A DNA stretch of 24,408 nucleotides from Clostridia bacterium (GTDB taxonomy: Bacteria; Bacillota; Clostridia; Oscillospirales; Acutalibacteraceae): contig CAAGBN010000051.1 in the NCBI GenBank assembly GCA_900768075.1, positions 1 through 24,408 of the forward strand, given 5' to 3'. Below, piece by piece: positions 6,354-13,828 of this stretch; the first letter of the stretch is position 1, and each line of letters opens with the position of its first letter. The translations under genes and the position numbers were made by a program. The notes under the pieces are model-generated. The model was given only the letters and a program-made list of their open reading frames with translations. It did no database searches and was not told where the DNA came from.

Positions 6354-6360
6354 TCTTTAT

Positions 6361-6897
6361 ATTCAAATTCACTCAGCAGGCCCCGACGGCGAACTCGGCG
6401 CATCACTGAGATATCTCAGCCAGCGCTTTGCTATGCCCTGGTGCGAATTGCAGGGACTTCTGACAGATATCGGCACCGAAGAGCTCGGTCACTTGGAAAT
6501 GATAGGCTCTCTTGTATACCAGCTCACAAGAAACCTTTCAATGGAAGATATCAAAAAGGGTGGCTTCGATGCTTATTTTGTTGACCACACAACAGGTGTT
6601 TACCCTGCTTCTGCAGCAGGCGTACCCTTCACAGCAGCGTACCTGCAGTCAAAGGGCGATGTAATTACAGACCTTCACGAAAATATGGCAGCAGAGCAAA
6701 AAGCAAGAACAACCTATGACAACATTCTTCGCCTTGTTGACGATCCCGATGTCAGAGATGTTATCAAGTTCCTTCGTGCAAGAGAAGTTGTACACTATCA
6801 GCGTTTTGGCGAGGGACTTCGTATTGCAACTGATAAGATGAATTGCAAGAACTTCTATGCGTTTAATCCAGCCTTTGATAAGAACTGTAAATAGAAG
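6361..6897 (+). pseudogene. Manganese catalase (CotJC-like), 5'-truncated copy
   Basis: The frame from about 6361 encodes the body of a di-manganese catalase, which breaks down H2O2 and in spore formers often belongs to the CotJC coat family. All five usual metal-ligand positions can be matched: Glu in GPDGELGAS, the ExxH of TEELGHLEMIG, Glu in MAAEQKARTTY, and His in REVVHYQRFGE. The first 30 or so residues of the family are missing, and homology begins right after the terminator at 6321-6353 without a start codon or ribosome site. An internal ATG at 6433 would lose the first ligand. I read it as a broken gene with an intact 3' part. It ends at TAG 6892-6894, followed by a hairpin at 6902-6926. 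Confidence 0.75.
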
Positions 6898-6901
6898 AGT
6901 A

Positions 6902-6926
6902 CTCCACCCTTGGTATGAGGGTGGAG
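6902..6926 (+). terminator. Hairpin after the first catalase remnant
   Basis: CTCCACCCT (6902-6910) pairs perfectly with AGGGTGGAG (6918-6926), loop of 7, followed by GTCTTTGTC. Stem stability is good but the T-run is poor. It was presumably the terminator of the intact catalase gene. Confidence 0.65.
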
Positions 6927-6984
6927 GTCTTTGTCAACATAAAAACACCTTCAAAAAATAATACAAATAATGGAAAATAATGCA

Positions 6985-7014
6985 TTGGCAACAGAAATTA
7001 TCTTATTATATAAT
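6985..7014 (+). promoter_or_regulatory. Promoter for the membrane-protein/hydrolase unit
   Basis: TTGGCA (6985-6990), an 18-bp spacer and a perfect TATAAT (7009-7014). The nearest coding start is at 7209, so the leader would be about 190 bases. A second TATAAT at 7163-7168 has TTGTAT 15 bp upstream and would shorten the leader to some 40 bases. The 314-bp stretch 6895-7208 otherwise holds the hairpin at 6902-6926 and AT-rich sequence without a recognisable gene. Confidence 0.55.
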
Positions 7015-7208
7015 TTTAAACATAAACCGAAAAAAGTCTTGTTATAGCTAGGATTTATTATAAGTGTATCATTAGAAACATACATATAGTTATCGTTGCA
7101 ACATGGCGTTGTGAATTTACAGTTTATTCATATATATAGCATTGTATGAACAATCTTGAAAATATAATAGATGATGTTAGTGGATTTTTGAATTAAGGAG
7201 TACTAGAA

Positions 7209-7262
7209 ATGAAAACACCAAAAGAGAAAATACAACTTATACATCATCCTAAAAAAAGGTAA
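7209..7262 (+). CDS. 17-codon leader ORF or frame-broken N-terminus
   Basis: AAGGAG then ATG 7209 opens a 17-codon frame (MKTPKEKIQLIHHPKKR) that stops at 7260-7262. It ends in a 7-A tract (7251-7257), and the membrane-protein frame continues directly from the same place: removal of one A would fuse them, giving ...HHPKKGKIGGLFIVFIW. It is therefore either the true N-terminus of the next gene separated by a frameshift, or a translated leader. Confidence 0.45.
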   Translation: MKTPKEKIQLIHHPKKR

Positions 7263-7281
7263 AATAGGAGGTCTATTTATC

Positions 7282-7539
7282 GTGTTCATATGGATAGCAA
7301 TATGGAATATCGCTTATCAGCTTTTGCACGGCATATGGCACGATTGGGATATACAGATTGTTAACTGGGCATTTTTTGCATCGATAACATTGTTCTTTAT
7401 GCAAGAAGAGCTTACATATAAAGAGCGATTCTGGTACACCCTCGTTGGCGGTAATGTAGGGTTACTGCTTACTGCCGCAGATTTTGTGAAGTATAAAACC
7501 ATTGGCGAAATGGCAAAGTATATAGCGACGCTCGTATAA
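7282..7539 (+). CDS. Small membrane protein, family unknown
   Basis: GTG 7282 is preceded by AGGAGG (7266-7271) with normal spacing, giving 85 residues with probably two or three membrane helices (IWIAIWNIAYQLLHGIWHDW, then WAFFASITLFFM and LVGGNVGLLLTAADFV). If one A is removed from the tract at 7251-7257, the protein becomes about 109 residues with a basic N-terminus (MKTPKEK...). I do not recognise the family. It is 41 bp upstream of the secreted hydrolase gene and probably co-transcribed, so the two may act together at the envelope (inference). Confidence 0.6.
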   Translation: MFIWIAIWNIAYQLLHGIWHDWDIQIVNWAFFASITLFFMQEELTYKERFWYTLVGGNVGLLLTAADFVKYKTIGEMAKYIATLV

Positions 7540-7580
7540 TCTTGTTTTATTGATTGGACATATTACGGAGGTAAACTATT

Positions 7581-9272
7581 ATGAAAAAAATAATTTCTTT
7601 ATTGCTTGTTGTACTTATGATTCTCAGCATAATCACCCCTGCGGCAAGTGCAGTTGACGCTGAGGTTTATGAGAAACGTCCTATTATTTATATCAGAGGT
7701 AACGGTGACCCGATTTACACCGAGGACGGCAGAGCACTTCCTGCAGGTCTTGATGCAATATTCGGAAGTAATGGTGAGGATTCTGTTACTAAAGAAGAAC
7801 TCATCGAAACAACCGCAAATATTCTTCTGCCCTTCCTTGCAGAGGGTATGCTTATGGATAAGTGGGATAACTATGCAAAAGCGATATATGATGAGTTTTC
7901 ACCTTTATTTGAGGAAATGACTCTCGATGAAAACGGTGATCCTCGTTTCGGTACGGTAGTTTCACCTGAAGCGATGTGGGATTCATATTACCGTGCAGGT
8001 ATTAATTTCGGTGCCAACGGAGCCGCTTTTGATGTGTATAATTACAGATTCTGTTACGACTACCGACTTTCACCTTACGACCACGTTGACAGACTTCACG
8101 AGTATATTCAGACGGTTATGGCAACAACAGGCTATAGTGAGGTGTGTCTTGCAGCTAAATGTATGGGTGGAAGCCTGCTGAACGCTTACCTTGATCGTTA
8201 CGGTGAACTCGGACACGTTAAGAGGGTTATTTACAGCGATGTGCTTTCAAACGGTCACTCACTCATAAGCGATTGCTTCAGCGGAAAGATTACATTCAAT
8301 GATGCTTATACCCAACTTTATGTAAGGCAGCTTGAGTATTGCGGCGAAACAGGTGAGGGAAACGGTCTTGTGCTTTCACAGCTTGCTTTTGAAATTACAA
8401 ACAGAACAGTTGACCTTTTTACTCAGACCGGTATGATAGATAGACTTTTCGGTTCAGTCGAAAATCTTTACAACAAGCTTTATCAGGCACTCGTTCCTGC
8501 ACTTATTATGGCAACAGGTATGGGTACTATGCCTAATTATTGGGTAAGTGTTTATGAAGAGGATATGGATACTGCTCTCAATCTCATCTTCGGTAAAGAA
8601 GAAAGCGAAAGCCGTGCTAAGTATGCTGGACTTATTGAAAAGATTCAGTACTACAGAGAGCATGTTTCTTCAGATCTTGAAGGATTCTATAAGAGAATTT
8701 CTGAGGATTACAAAATAGAGGTCGGTGTTGTGGCAAGATACGGCTTTTTGAATATTCCTATCGTTGAGCATTATGATGAGCTTAATGATGGTCTTGTAGG
8801 TCTTCAGGATGCATCTTTTGGTGCAACCTGTGCAACTCCTCTCACAACTCTTACCGATGAATATATAGCAGGACGCATTTCAGAAAATGCCGATAATGCT
8901 ATCCGCATTTCTCCTGATAAGCAGGTAGATGCATCAACCTGCTACTTCCCCGATACAACCTGGATTATCAAAAACTCACACCACGATGATAAACCCGAAA
9001 TTCTCAGATATATAGCCAACTACTATTTAAGTTATTCAGACGTTAAGGTGAACACTAACAGCAGAGGGCTTTCTCAGTTCCTTGTAGAGGATAAAACATC
9101 TTCAAAAGGTTGTACGGTAAATATGACAGTTGAAAACTGTGGGGGCTTTGAATGGCTTGATACTTATGTAGAAGAGCCTACTGTTCAGTCAAGACTCATG
9201 TCTTTGTTCAAGTGGCTTAAATCAATTTTCGAGCTTATTACAAAGCTTTTCAGGGATAAAATAAGTTTCTGA
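7581..9272 (+). CDS. Secreted alpha/beta hydrolase with Cys at the nucleophile position
   Basis: A 563-residue exported protein. Residues 1-24 are a signal peptide (MKKIISLLLVVLMILSIITP, A-S-A cleavage). The central part has an alpha/beta-hydrolase layout of the lipase/LCAT kind: an N-terminal strand and turn (PIIYIRGNGDPIY), the nucleophile elbow LAAKCMGGSLL with Cys194 where GxSxG enzymes have Ser, then Asp403 (LNDGLVGLQDAS) and His467/468 (IIKNSHHDDKPEILRYI), in the order nucleophile-acid-His. Cys at this place is known in PHA synthases and dienelactone hydrolase. The C-terminus (WLKSIFELITKLFRDKI) is an amphipathic helix that may touch the membrane. Substrate unknown. ATG 7581 follows ACGGAGGTAAACTATT. 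Confidence 0.75.
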   Translation: MKKIISLLLVVLMILSIITPAASAVDAEVYEKRPIIYIRGNGDPIYTEDGRALPAGLDAIFGSNGEDSVTKEELIETTANILLPFLAEGMLMDKWDNYAKAIYDEFSPLFEEMTLDENGDPRFGTVVSPEAMWDSYYRAGINFGANGAAFDVYNYRFCYDYRLSPYDHVDRLHEYIQTVMATTGYSEVCLAAKCMGGSLLNAYLDRYGELGHVKRVIYSDVLSNGHSLISDCFSGKITFNDAYTQLYVRQLEYCGETGEGNGLVLSQLAFEITNRTVDLFTQTGMIDRLFGSVENLYNKLYQALVPALIMATGMGTMPNYWVSVYEEDMDTALNLIFGKEESESRAKYAGLIEKIQYYREHVSSDLEGFYKRISEDYKIEVGVVARYGFLNIPIVEHYDELNDGLVGLQDASFGATCATPLTTLTDEYIAGRISENADNAIRISPDKQVDASTCYFPDTTWIIKNSHHDDKPEILRYIANYYLSYSDVKVNTNSRGLSQFLVEDKTSSKGCTVNMTVENCGGFEWLDTYVEEPTVQSRLMSLFKWLKSIFELITKLFRDKISF

Positions 9273-9297
9273 TATCCAATTTAAAACTTCAACAGGT

Positions 9298-9705
9298 GTG
9301 GAAAAATTAGGACACTTAGAAATGATAGGCACCCTCGTCTATCAGCTTACACGAAACCTCTCAATTGAGGAAATCAAAAAAGGCGGTTACGATGCCTACT
9401 TCGTTGACCATACAACAGGCGTTCACCTTGCTCCTGCAGCGGGCGTGCCCTTTACGGCAGCGTACCTGCAGTCAGAAGGCGATGTAATAACAGAACTTCA
9501 CGAAAATATGGCAGCAGAGCAAAAGGCAAGAACAACTTACGACAATATTCTCCGGTTTATCGATGACCCCGATGTGAGAGATGTTATCAAGTTTCTTCGT
9601 GCAAGAGAGGTTGTCCACTATCAGCGTTTCGGTGAGGGACTCAGAATCTCAACAGATTAGATGAGCTGAAAGAACTTCTATGTGTTTGATAAGACCTGCA
9701 AATAA
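9298..9705 (+). pseudogene. Manganese catalase, second decayed copy
   Basis: In-frame sequence from about 9298 is a close paralogue of the remnant at 6361-6897: GHLEMIGTLVYQLTRNLSIE, MAAEQKARTTYDNIL and REVVHYQRFGEGLRI are all present. It is worse preserved. Roughly the first 65 residues are absent; the ExxH ligand motif reads EKLGH, so the ligand Glu is Lys; and two stop codons, TAG at 9658-9660 and TGA at 9667-9669, interrupt the C-terminus, which the first copy reads through as Lys and Cys. Most differences between the copies are at third codon positions, so both were once under selection. The 5' edge lies 25 bp after the hydrolase stop. Confidence 0.85.
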
Positions 9706-9722
9706 AAAATGAACAGCTTTAG

Positions 9723-9757
9723 TCGGGTATCCATAAGCGGATACCCGATAGTTTTTT
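9723..9757 (+). terminator. Strong terminator after the second catalase remnant
   Basis: TCGGGTATCC (9723-9732) pairs perfectly with GGATACCCGA (9739-9748), 6-base loop, then a T-run at 9752-9757. It ends transcription before the two-component promoter. Confidence 0.85.
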
Positions 9758-9830
9758 GTAAGTGAGATTGAAGAATTGATCTGAAAAGTTTAGTAATTGC
9801 CCCTTGGCTCTTTCAAAATTGTAATTCTTT

Positions 9831-9839
9831 TGTTATAAT
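9831..9839 (+). promoter_or_regulatory. Extended -10 promoter of the two-component operon
   Basis: TG-T-TATAAT (TATAAT at 9834-9839) is an extended -10 element. The -35 position (TTTCAA, 9811-9816) is poor, as usual for extended -10 promoters. Another TATAAT occurs at 9869-9874 without a good -35. Confidence 0.6.
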
Positions 9840-9902
9840 TTCTTATGTAAGTTGTAATTTTCGACCTTTATAATATAGCCACAACAGTAAAGAGGTGCTT
9901 TT

Positions 9903-10595
9903 ATGTATTCAGTTTTAATCTGCGATGATGACAAAGCTATTGTCCGTTCAATCGAAATTTATCTCAAGGCCGAGGGCTATGATACCATATCAGCCTATGA
10001 CGGTCAGCAGGCTATCGAGCTTCTTCGGGAAAATGAAGTTCACTGCATTATTATGGATATTATGATGCCGGTACTCGACGGGATAAATGCTACTCTCAAG
10101 ATAAGAGAAAACAGCAATGTACCCATTATCTTCTTATCAGCAAAAAGCGAAGATACGGACAAAATTGCAGGTCTGGGTTTTGGTGGAGACGACTATGTTA
10201 CCAAGCCCTTTAACCCCCTTGAGCTTTGTGCGAGAGTCAAATCTCAGATACGCCGTTATGTATCCTTCGGGTCTATCACCCCTAAGAAAAGTCATATCCT
10301 CACTACAGGTGGCCTTTCCCTTGATACCGTAGCCAAGAGCGTTACCGTTGACGGTGACGAGGTGCGCCTTACGGCTACAGAGTATAAAATCCTGGAGTAT
10401 ATGATGCTGAATATGGGTATAACCTTATCCTCATCGCAGATTTATGAGAATGCATGGAATGAGAATGCTTTTTCCGCTGAAAAGACCGTTACTGTTCACA
10501 TCAGGCGAATTCGTGAGAAAATCGAGTTCGACACTAAAAATCCAAAATATATAAAGGTGGTGTGGGGCGTTGGATACAAAATCGACAAATTCTAA
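9903..10595 (+). CDS. OmpR/VanR-family response regulator
   Basis: A 230-residue DNA-binding response regulator. The receiver domain (residues 1-117) has the acidic triplet CDDD near residue 8, the phospho-acceptor Asp52 in IIMDIMMPVLDG, and the TKPFNP Lys loop near residue 102. The C-terminal OmpR/PhoB winged helix (about 140-228) ends HIRRIREKIEFD and IKVVWGVGYKID. AAAGAGGTGC is the ribosome site. Its 3' end overlaps the kinase start by 26 bp, so translation of the pair is coupled. The output genes are not known; in this family the pair commonly controls envelope or antibiotic responses (family knowledge). Confidence 0.95.
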   Translation: MYSVLICDDDKAIVRSIEIYLKAEGYDTISAYDGQQAIELLRENEVHCIIMDIMMPVLDGINATLKIRENSNVPIIFLSAKSEDTDKIAGLGFGGDDYVTKPFNPLELCARVKSQIRRYVSFGSITPKKSHILTTGGLSLDTVAKSVTVDGDEVRLTATEYKILEYMMLNMGITLSSSQIYENAWNENAFSAEKTVTVHIRRIREKIEFDTKNPKYIKVVWGVGYKIDKF

Positions 10596-13359
10596 GGCTT
10601 ACATTTTTACAAAGGTTGTTGCGGTACTCTTGGTGGTGCTGACCCTCGGGCTCTCGGCTCTTCAGGTAGTGAGTGCTTATATAACCTATGAGGACAATGC
10701 TACGGGTTATTACAGACTGCGTGATGCGGTGAAATCAAAAGGCGGTAGCAATAAAATATACTCGAGTTCAACATTCAGATCAGGGATGATGCTTGATTAT
10801 CTCTCTCATCTCGGAATGCTGATATATGACTTCGGCGGTGGTACAAAGGAAAGCTTTGAAAAGAGACATAAAAAAATTGATTTAGCAACTGCTAAAGAGC
10901 GATTGCTTTATAACATTTATTACACTACGGTCATTGATACTGACGGGGAAGGTATTGAGCAACTATTAGCCCTGCAAGATGGTGGAGTTGTGTCATCTGT
11001 GAAGCTTGTCAATGCTGATGCAAATGAAGATGAATATGATATGATGTATGCATATTTCCACGATGGGTATTCCGCGTCCGAGATTGTATCTGATTTTTGT
11101 AATCATACATATTACAGCTCTTCTTGGATTTTTTCTCAGGAAAAAGAAGCAATTGTTTCTGAAGCTAAAAAATATGGTGCAGATATAGTTATTGATATTC
11201 CTCCTTGTGAAATAGATTACGGTAATTATATAGAAGATATGGCAGCAGGCACATATGCAATAACTATAGATGATGAAAAGCTCAGGGAATATCTTGCCGA
11301 CAAAGGCGAAATGTCTTTTGTGAACTACAAGCAGTTCCGCACAGCATATGAAACAAGCAAGGCAGATTTTGAGGATAAATACAAGAATATTTATTATATC
11401 TATAAAGATAAAAGCGGTAAGCTCGTTTCCAATATCAAGGTGCCGGAGAGAATTTATCTCAAAGACTATGAATATATCCTTGCAGGAAAAAGCCAGGATT
11501 TGATTGATACTTACGGCAACTGCTTTGAATATGATTTTTATAATGACGATGATGATTTCAGTCTTACTATAGGCAACTATTACGGTGGGAACTTTGATGA
11601 ATATATAATAGGTGCTGATATTGAAGTGACAAGTACCTATGAAAATAACGACAATGTGGTTCATACAACTATGTATCCTGCTGACAAAGAAAGACAGAAC
11701 ATTCCTGTTTCATCACTTGAAGTTGACAGCTTATGCATATTCTTCAATGAAAATGCAGAGTTTGGCAACAGAACTATCAGCGATATAAAGCGAGAAGCTG
11801 ATTTTGCTTACAGATTTATCAGCGAGTTAGCTACATATTCAGTTCTCTCAGTTCTTTGTCTTGCCTTTGCTTTAGTGGTACTTGTTATACTCAGCGGCAG
11901 AAAATACAAAGGCGACACAGAGGTGTCTTTCCCATTCAGTGACAAGATATTCATTGAATTTAAGACAGTAATTAATGGTGGATTGGTAATCGGCATCTTT
12001 TTAGGAGCATTATGTCTTATAGGAGAATTTGTGAGCGAGGGATTAGATACATTTTCATATATGGTAGCAGGTGTATCTCTGCCCGCTATTGGACTTCTTC
12101 TTATAGACTATATTCTCTACATCGCAAGACATATTAAGGCACAGAAGTTTATCAAGAGCTTCTTTGTGGTGTGGTTTGTAAAGGTTTTATGTGTAAAGGG
12201 CATTAAGGTCATTAAAAAGATATGGAAAATTGTTGGCAAGGCCATTAAGACTTTCTTTGAAATTATCTTTATTCCTCTCAAAAAGCTTAAAGAAGCGCTC
12301 AACTCAGAAAAACTCTTTTATGCAAAGAGTGTTGAGCAGACAGTTAAAATCAAAACAGCCATTCTTCTTGCTATCAATGTGCCTCTTGCATTTGTGTGCT
12401 TCCTGTATATGTTCCCCTTCGAGGGTATAGATAACTGGGGAGATGTATTTGTTATAGCGCTTTTCGCTGTGCCCACTCTTGCCTGTGATGCACTTGCTCT
12501 TATAAGAGGTCTGAGCTTCGTTGGTGGTGTCAGCAGAATAGCAGAGGTTATCAGCGAATATCGAAAAGGCAACCTTGATACACCTATAAACAGAGCAGGC
12601 CTGCCGTCATATCTTATCCCTGTCGGTGAAAACTTAGAGGGACTCGGTGAGGGCATAAAGCTTGCAGTTGATGAAGCTGTCAAGCAGGAGAGCACCAAAA
12701 CAGAGCTTATCACAAACATTTCCCACGACCTTAAGACTCCGCTGACAAGCATCATCAATTATGTTGATCTGCTTAAAAAGTGCGACATTGAAGACGAAAC
12801 TGCAAGGTCTTATTTAGAAGTACTTGGCGAGAAAAGCGACCGACTTAAAATCCTCATCACAGACTTAGTTGAAGCGTCAAAAGCCGCAACGGGCAATGTG
12901 GAAGTTAACCTTGTAAAAATCAGCCTGAAAGAAATTCTCACTCAGCTTGTAGGCGAGTTTTCAGACTCTTTTGCAAAGGGAAATCTTGATGTGATTTTAA
13001 GCGTACCCGATAGTGATATAACAGTATCGGCTGATAATAAGCTCCTTTACAGAGTGCTCGAAAACCTTGCTGTAAACATTGAAAAATACTCAATGCAGGG
13101 TACACGAGTTTATATCAGCGCAGAATCTGACGGTACCAAAGGCATAATAATATTCAAGAATATATCAAAGGATCCCCTTAATATCACACCCGATGAGCTT
13201 AAGCAGAGATTCGTCAGAGGTGATGCTTCGCGTACAACAGATGGCAACGGACTCGGCTTAAGCATTGCAGAAAATCTTTGCATTGTGCAGGGCGGCAGTC
13301 TTGATATTGATATTGTCGGCGACTTGTTTATTGCAAAAGTTGAGCTTAACTGCAGATAA
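10570..13359 (+). CDS. Large multi-TM sensor histidine kinase, VanS-like
   Basis: A 929-residue membrane kinase. TM1 is at about residues 10-33, followed by an extracellular Tyr/Asp-rich domain of some 380 residues, then five more helices at about 420-441, 470-487, 497-519, 597-616 and 627-646. The core follows: HisKA with phospho-acceptor His719 (ISHDLKTPLTSIINYVDLLK) and a catalytic domain (VLENLAVNIEKYS N-box; RFVRGDASRTTDGNGLGLSI). In the N-box the usual Asn is present. The start is TTG 10570, with AAAGGTGG upstream and a 26-bp overlap with the regulator gene; an ATG start is not available nearby. The big sensor implies an extracellular ligand. Followed by a perfect terminator at 13367-13392. 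Confidence 0.9.
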   Translation: MDTKSTNSKAYIFTKVVAVLLVVLTLGLSALQVVSAYITYEDNATGYYRLRDAVKSKGGSNKIYSSSTFRSGMMLDYLSHLGMLIYDFGGGTKESFEKRHKKIDLATAKERLLYNIYYTTVIDTDGEGIEQLLALQDGGVVSSVKLVNADANEDEYDMMYAYFHDGYSASEIVSDFCNHTYYSSSWIFSQEKEAIVSEAKKYGADIVIDIPPCEIDYGNYIEDMAAGTYAITIDDEKLREYLADKGEMSFVNYKQFRTAYETSKADFEDKYKNIYYIYKDKSGKLVSNIKVPERIYLKDYEYILAGKSQDLIDTYGNCFEYDFYNDDDDFSLTIGNYYGGNFDEYIIGADIEVTSTYENNDNVVHTTMYPADKERQNIPVSSLEVDSLCIFFNENAEFGNRTISDIKREADFAYRFISELATYSVLSVLCLAFALVVLVILSGRKYKGDTEVSFPFSDKIFIEFKTVINGGLVIGIFLGALCLIGEFVSEGLDTFSYMVAGVSLPAIGLLLIDYILYIARHIKAQKFIKSFFVVWFVKVLCVKGIKVIKKIWKIVGKAIKTFFEIIFIPLKKLKEALNSEKLFYAKSVEQTVKIKTAILLAINVPLAFVCFLYMFPFEGIDNWGDVFVIALFAVPTLACDALALIRGLSFVGGVSRIAEVISEYRKGNLDTPINRAGLPSYLIPVGENLEGLGEGIKLAVDEAVKQESTKTELITNISHDLKTPLTSIINYVDLLKKCDIEDETARSYLEVLGEKSDRLKILITDLVEASKAATGNVEVNLVKISLKEILTQLVGEFSDSFAKGNLDVILSVPDSDITVSADNKLLYRVLENLAVNIEKYSMQGTRVYISAESDGTKGIIIFKNISKDPLNITPDELKQRFVRGDASRTTDGNGLGLSIAENLCIVQGGSLDIDIVGDLFIAKVELNCR

Positions 13360-13366
13360 AATTATT

Positions 13367-13395
13367 AAGGCAGCCTCATAAGAGGCTGCCTTTTT
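13367..13395 (+). terminator. Terminator of the two-component operon
   Basis: AAGGCAGCCTC (13367-13377) pairs perfectly with GAGGCTGCCTT (13382-13392) over a 4-base loop and runs into T residues to 13395. Confidence 0.92.
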
Positions 13396-13487
13396 GCTTG
13401 TAGCTGGTTCAATATGCGGTGTAAATTTTTTTGAGAAAGCAGGCTTAAGAACAATATATTCCCGTATTTTATTGATTTTAATTAAGA

Positions 13488-13501
13488 ATTTGTATACAAA
13501 T
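13488..13501. promoter_or_regulatory. Perfect 14-bp palindrome before the oxidoreductase promoter
   Basis: ATTTGTATACAAAT lies 14 bp upstream of the -35 of the following promoter. A related half (TTTTGTACATTT) overlaps that -35. This could be an operator for a redox or metabolic regulator; it does not match the Rex or CodY consensus that I know, so no binder is named. Confidence 0.35.
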
Positions 13502-13515
13502 GCCACTTTTGTACA

Positions 13516-13544
13516 TTTACATTCTCTGTTAAAGGTGATATAAT
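13516..13544 (+). promoter_or_regulatory. Promoter of the 2-oxoacid:ferredoxin oxidoreductase operon
   Basis: TTTACA (13516-13521), a 17-bp spacer and a perfect TATAAT (13539-13544) with a TGN extension at 13536-13538. One of the best promoters in the window; it drives a four-gene operon from 13602. Confidence 0.8.
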
Positions 13545-13601
13545 CAATGAGGATGAGTAAAATCGACGCCGAAAAGTGGTTTGATGTAAGGAGAATAAAT
13601 T

Positions 13602-13808
13602 ATGGTTGCCATTAAATCAGCAATGTGTAAGGGATGCGGATACTGCATTAAATTCTGCCCTAAGCATATTCTTGAAATGAGTAAAGAAAGATCTGAAAAA
13701 GGATTTTTTTATCCTGTGAATATAAACGAAAGCGATTGCAGTAACTGTGCTATATGTGCACTTGTCTGCCCCGAGGGAGCCATTGAAGTTACCTCGGATA
13801 AAGCCTGA
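13602..13808 (+). CDS. korD: 2-oxoacid:ferredoxin oxidoreductase, ferredoxin (delta) subunit
   Basis: A 68-residue ferredoxin-type subunit with two [4Fe-4S] motifs, CKGCGYCIKFCP and CSNCAICALVCP. It passes electrons from the TPP site of the beta subunit to free ferredoxin. The start follows TAAGGAGAATAAATT. First gene of the operon, with 20 bp to the alpha-subunit gene. Naming follows the KGOR/VOR family; which 2-oxoacid is used cannot be told from this subunit. Confidence 0.9.
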   Translation: MVAIKSAMCKGCGYCIKFCPKHILEMSKERSEKGFFYPVNINESDCSNCAICALVCPEGAIEVTSDKA

Positions 13809-13828
13809 GTGAGAGGGGAGGAGTACCG

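Noticed and set aside
10993..11664. A 223-codon reverse-strand frame inside the histidine kinase
   Set aside because: It is a shadow of the kinase sensor; no ribosome site or promoter, and the forward frame is a continuous kinase.
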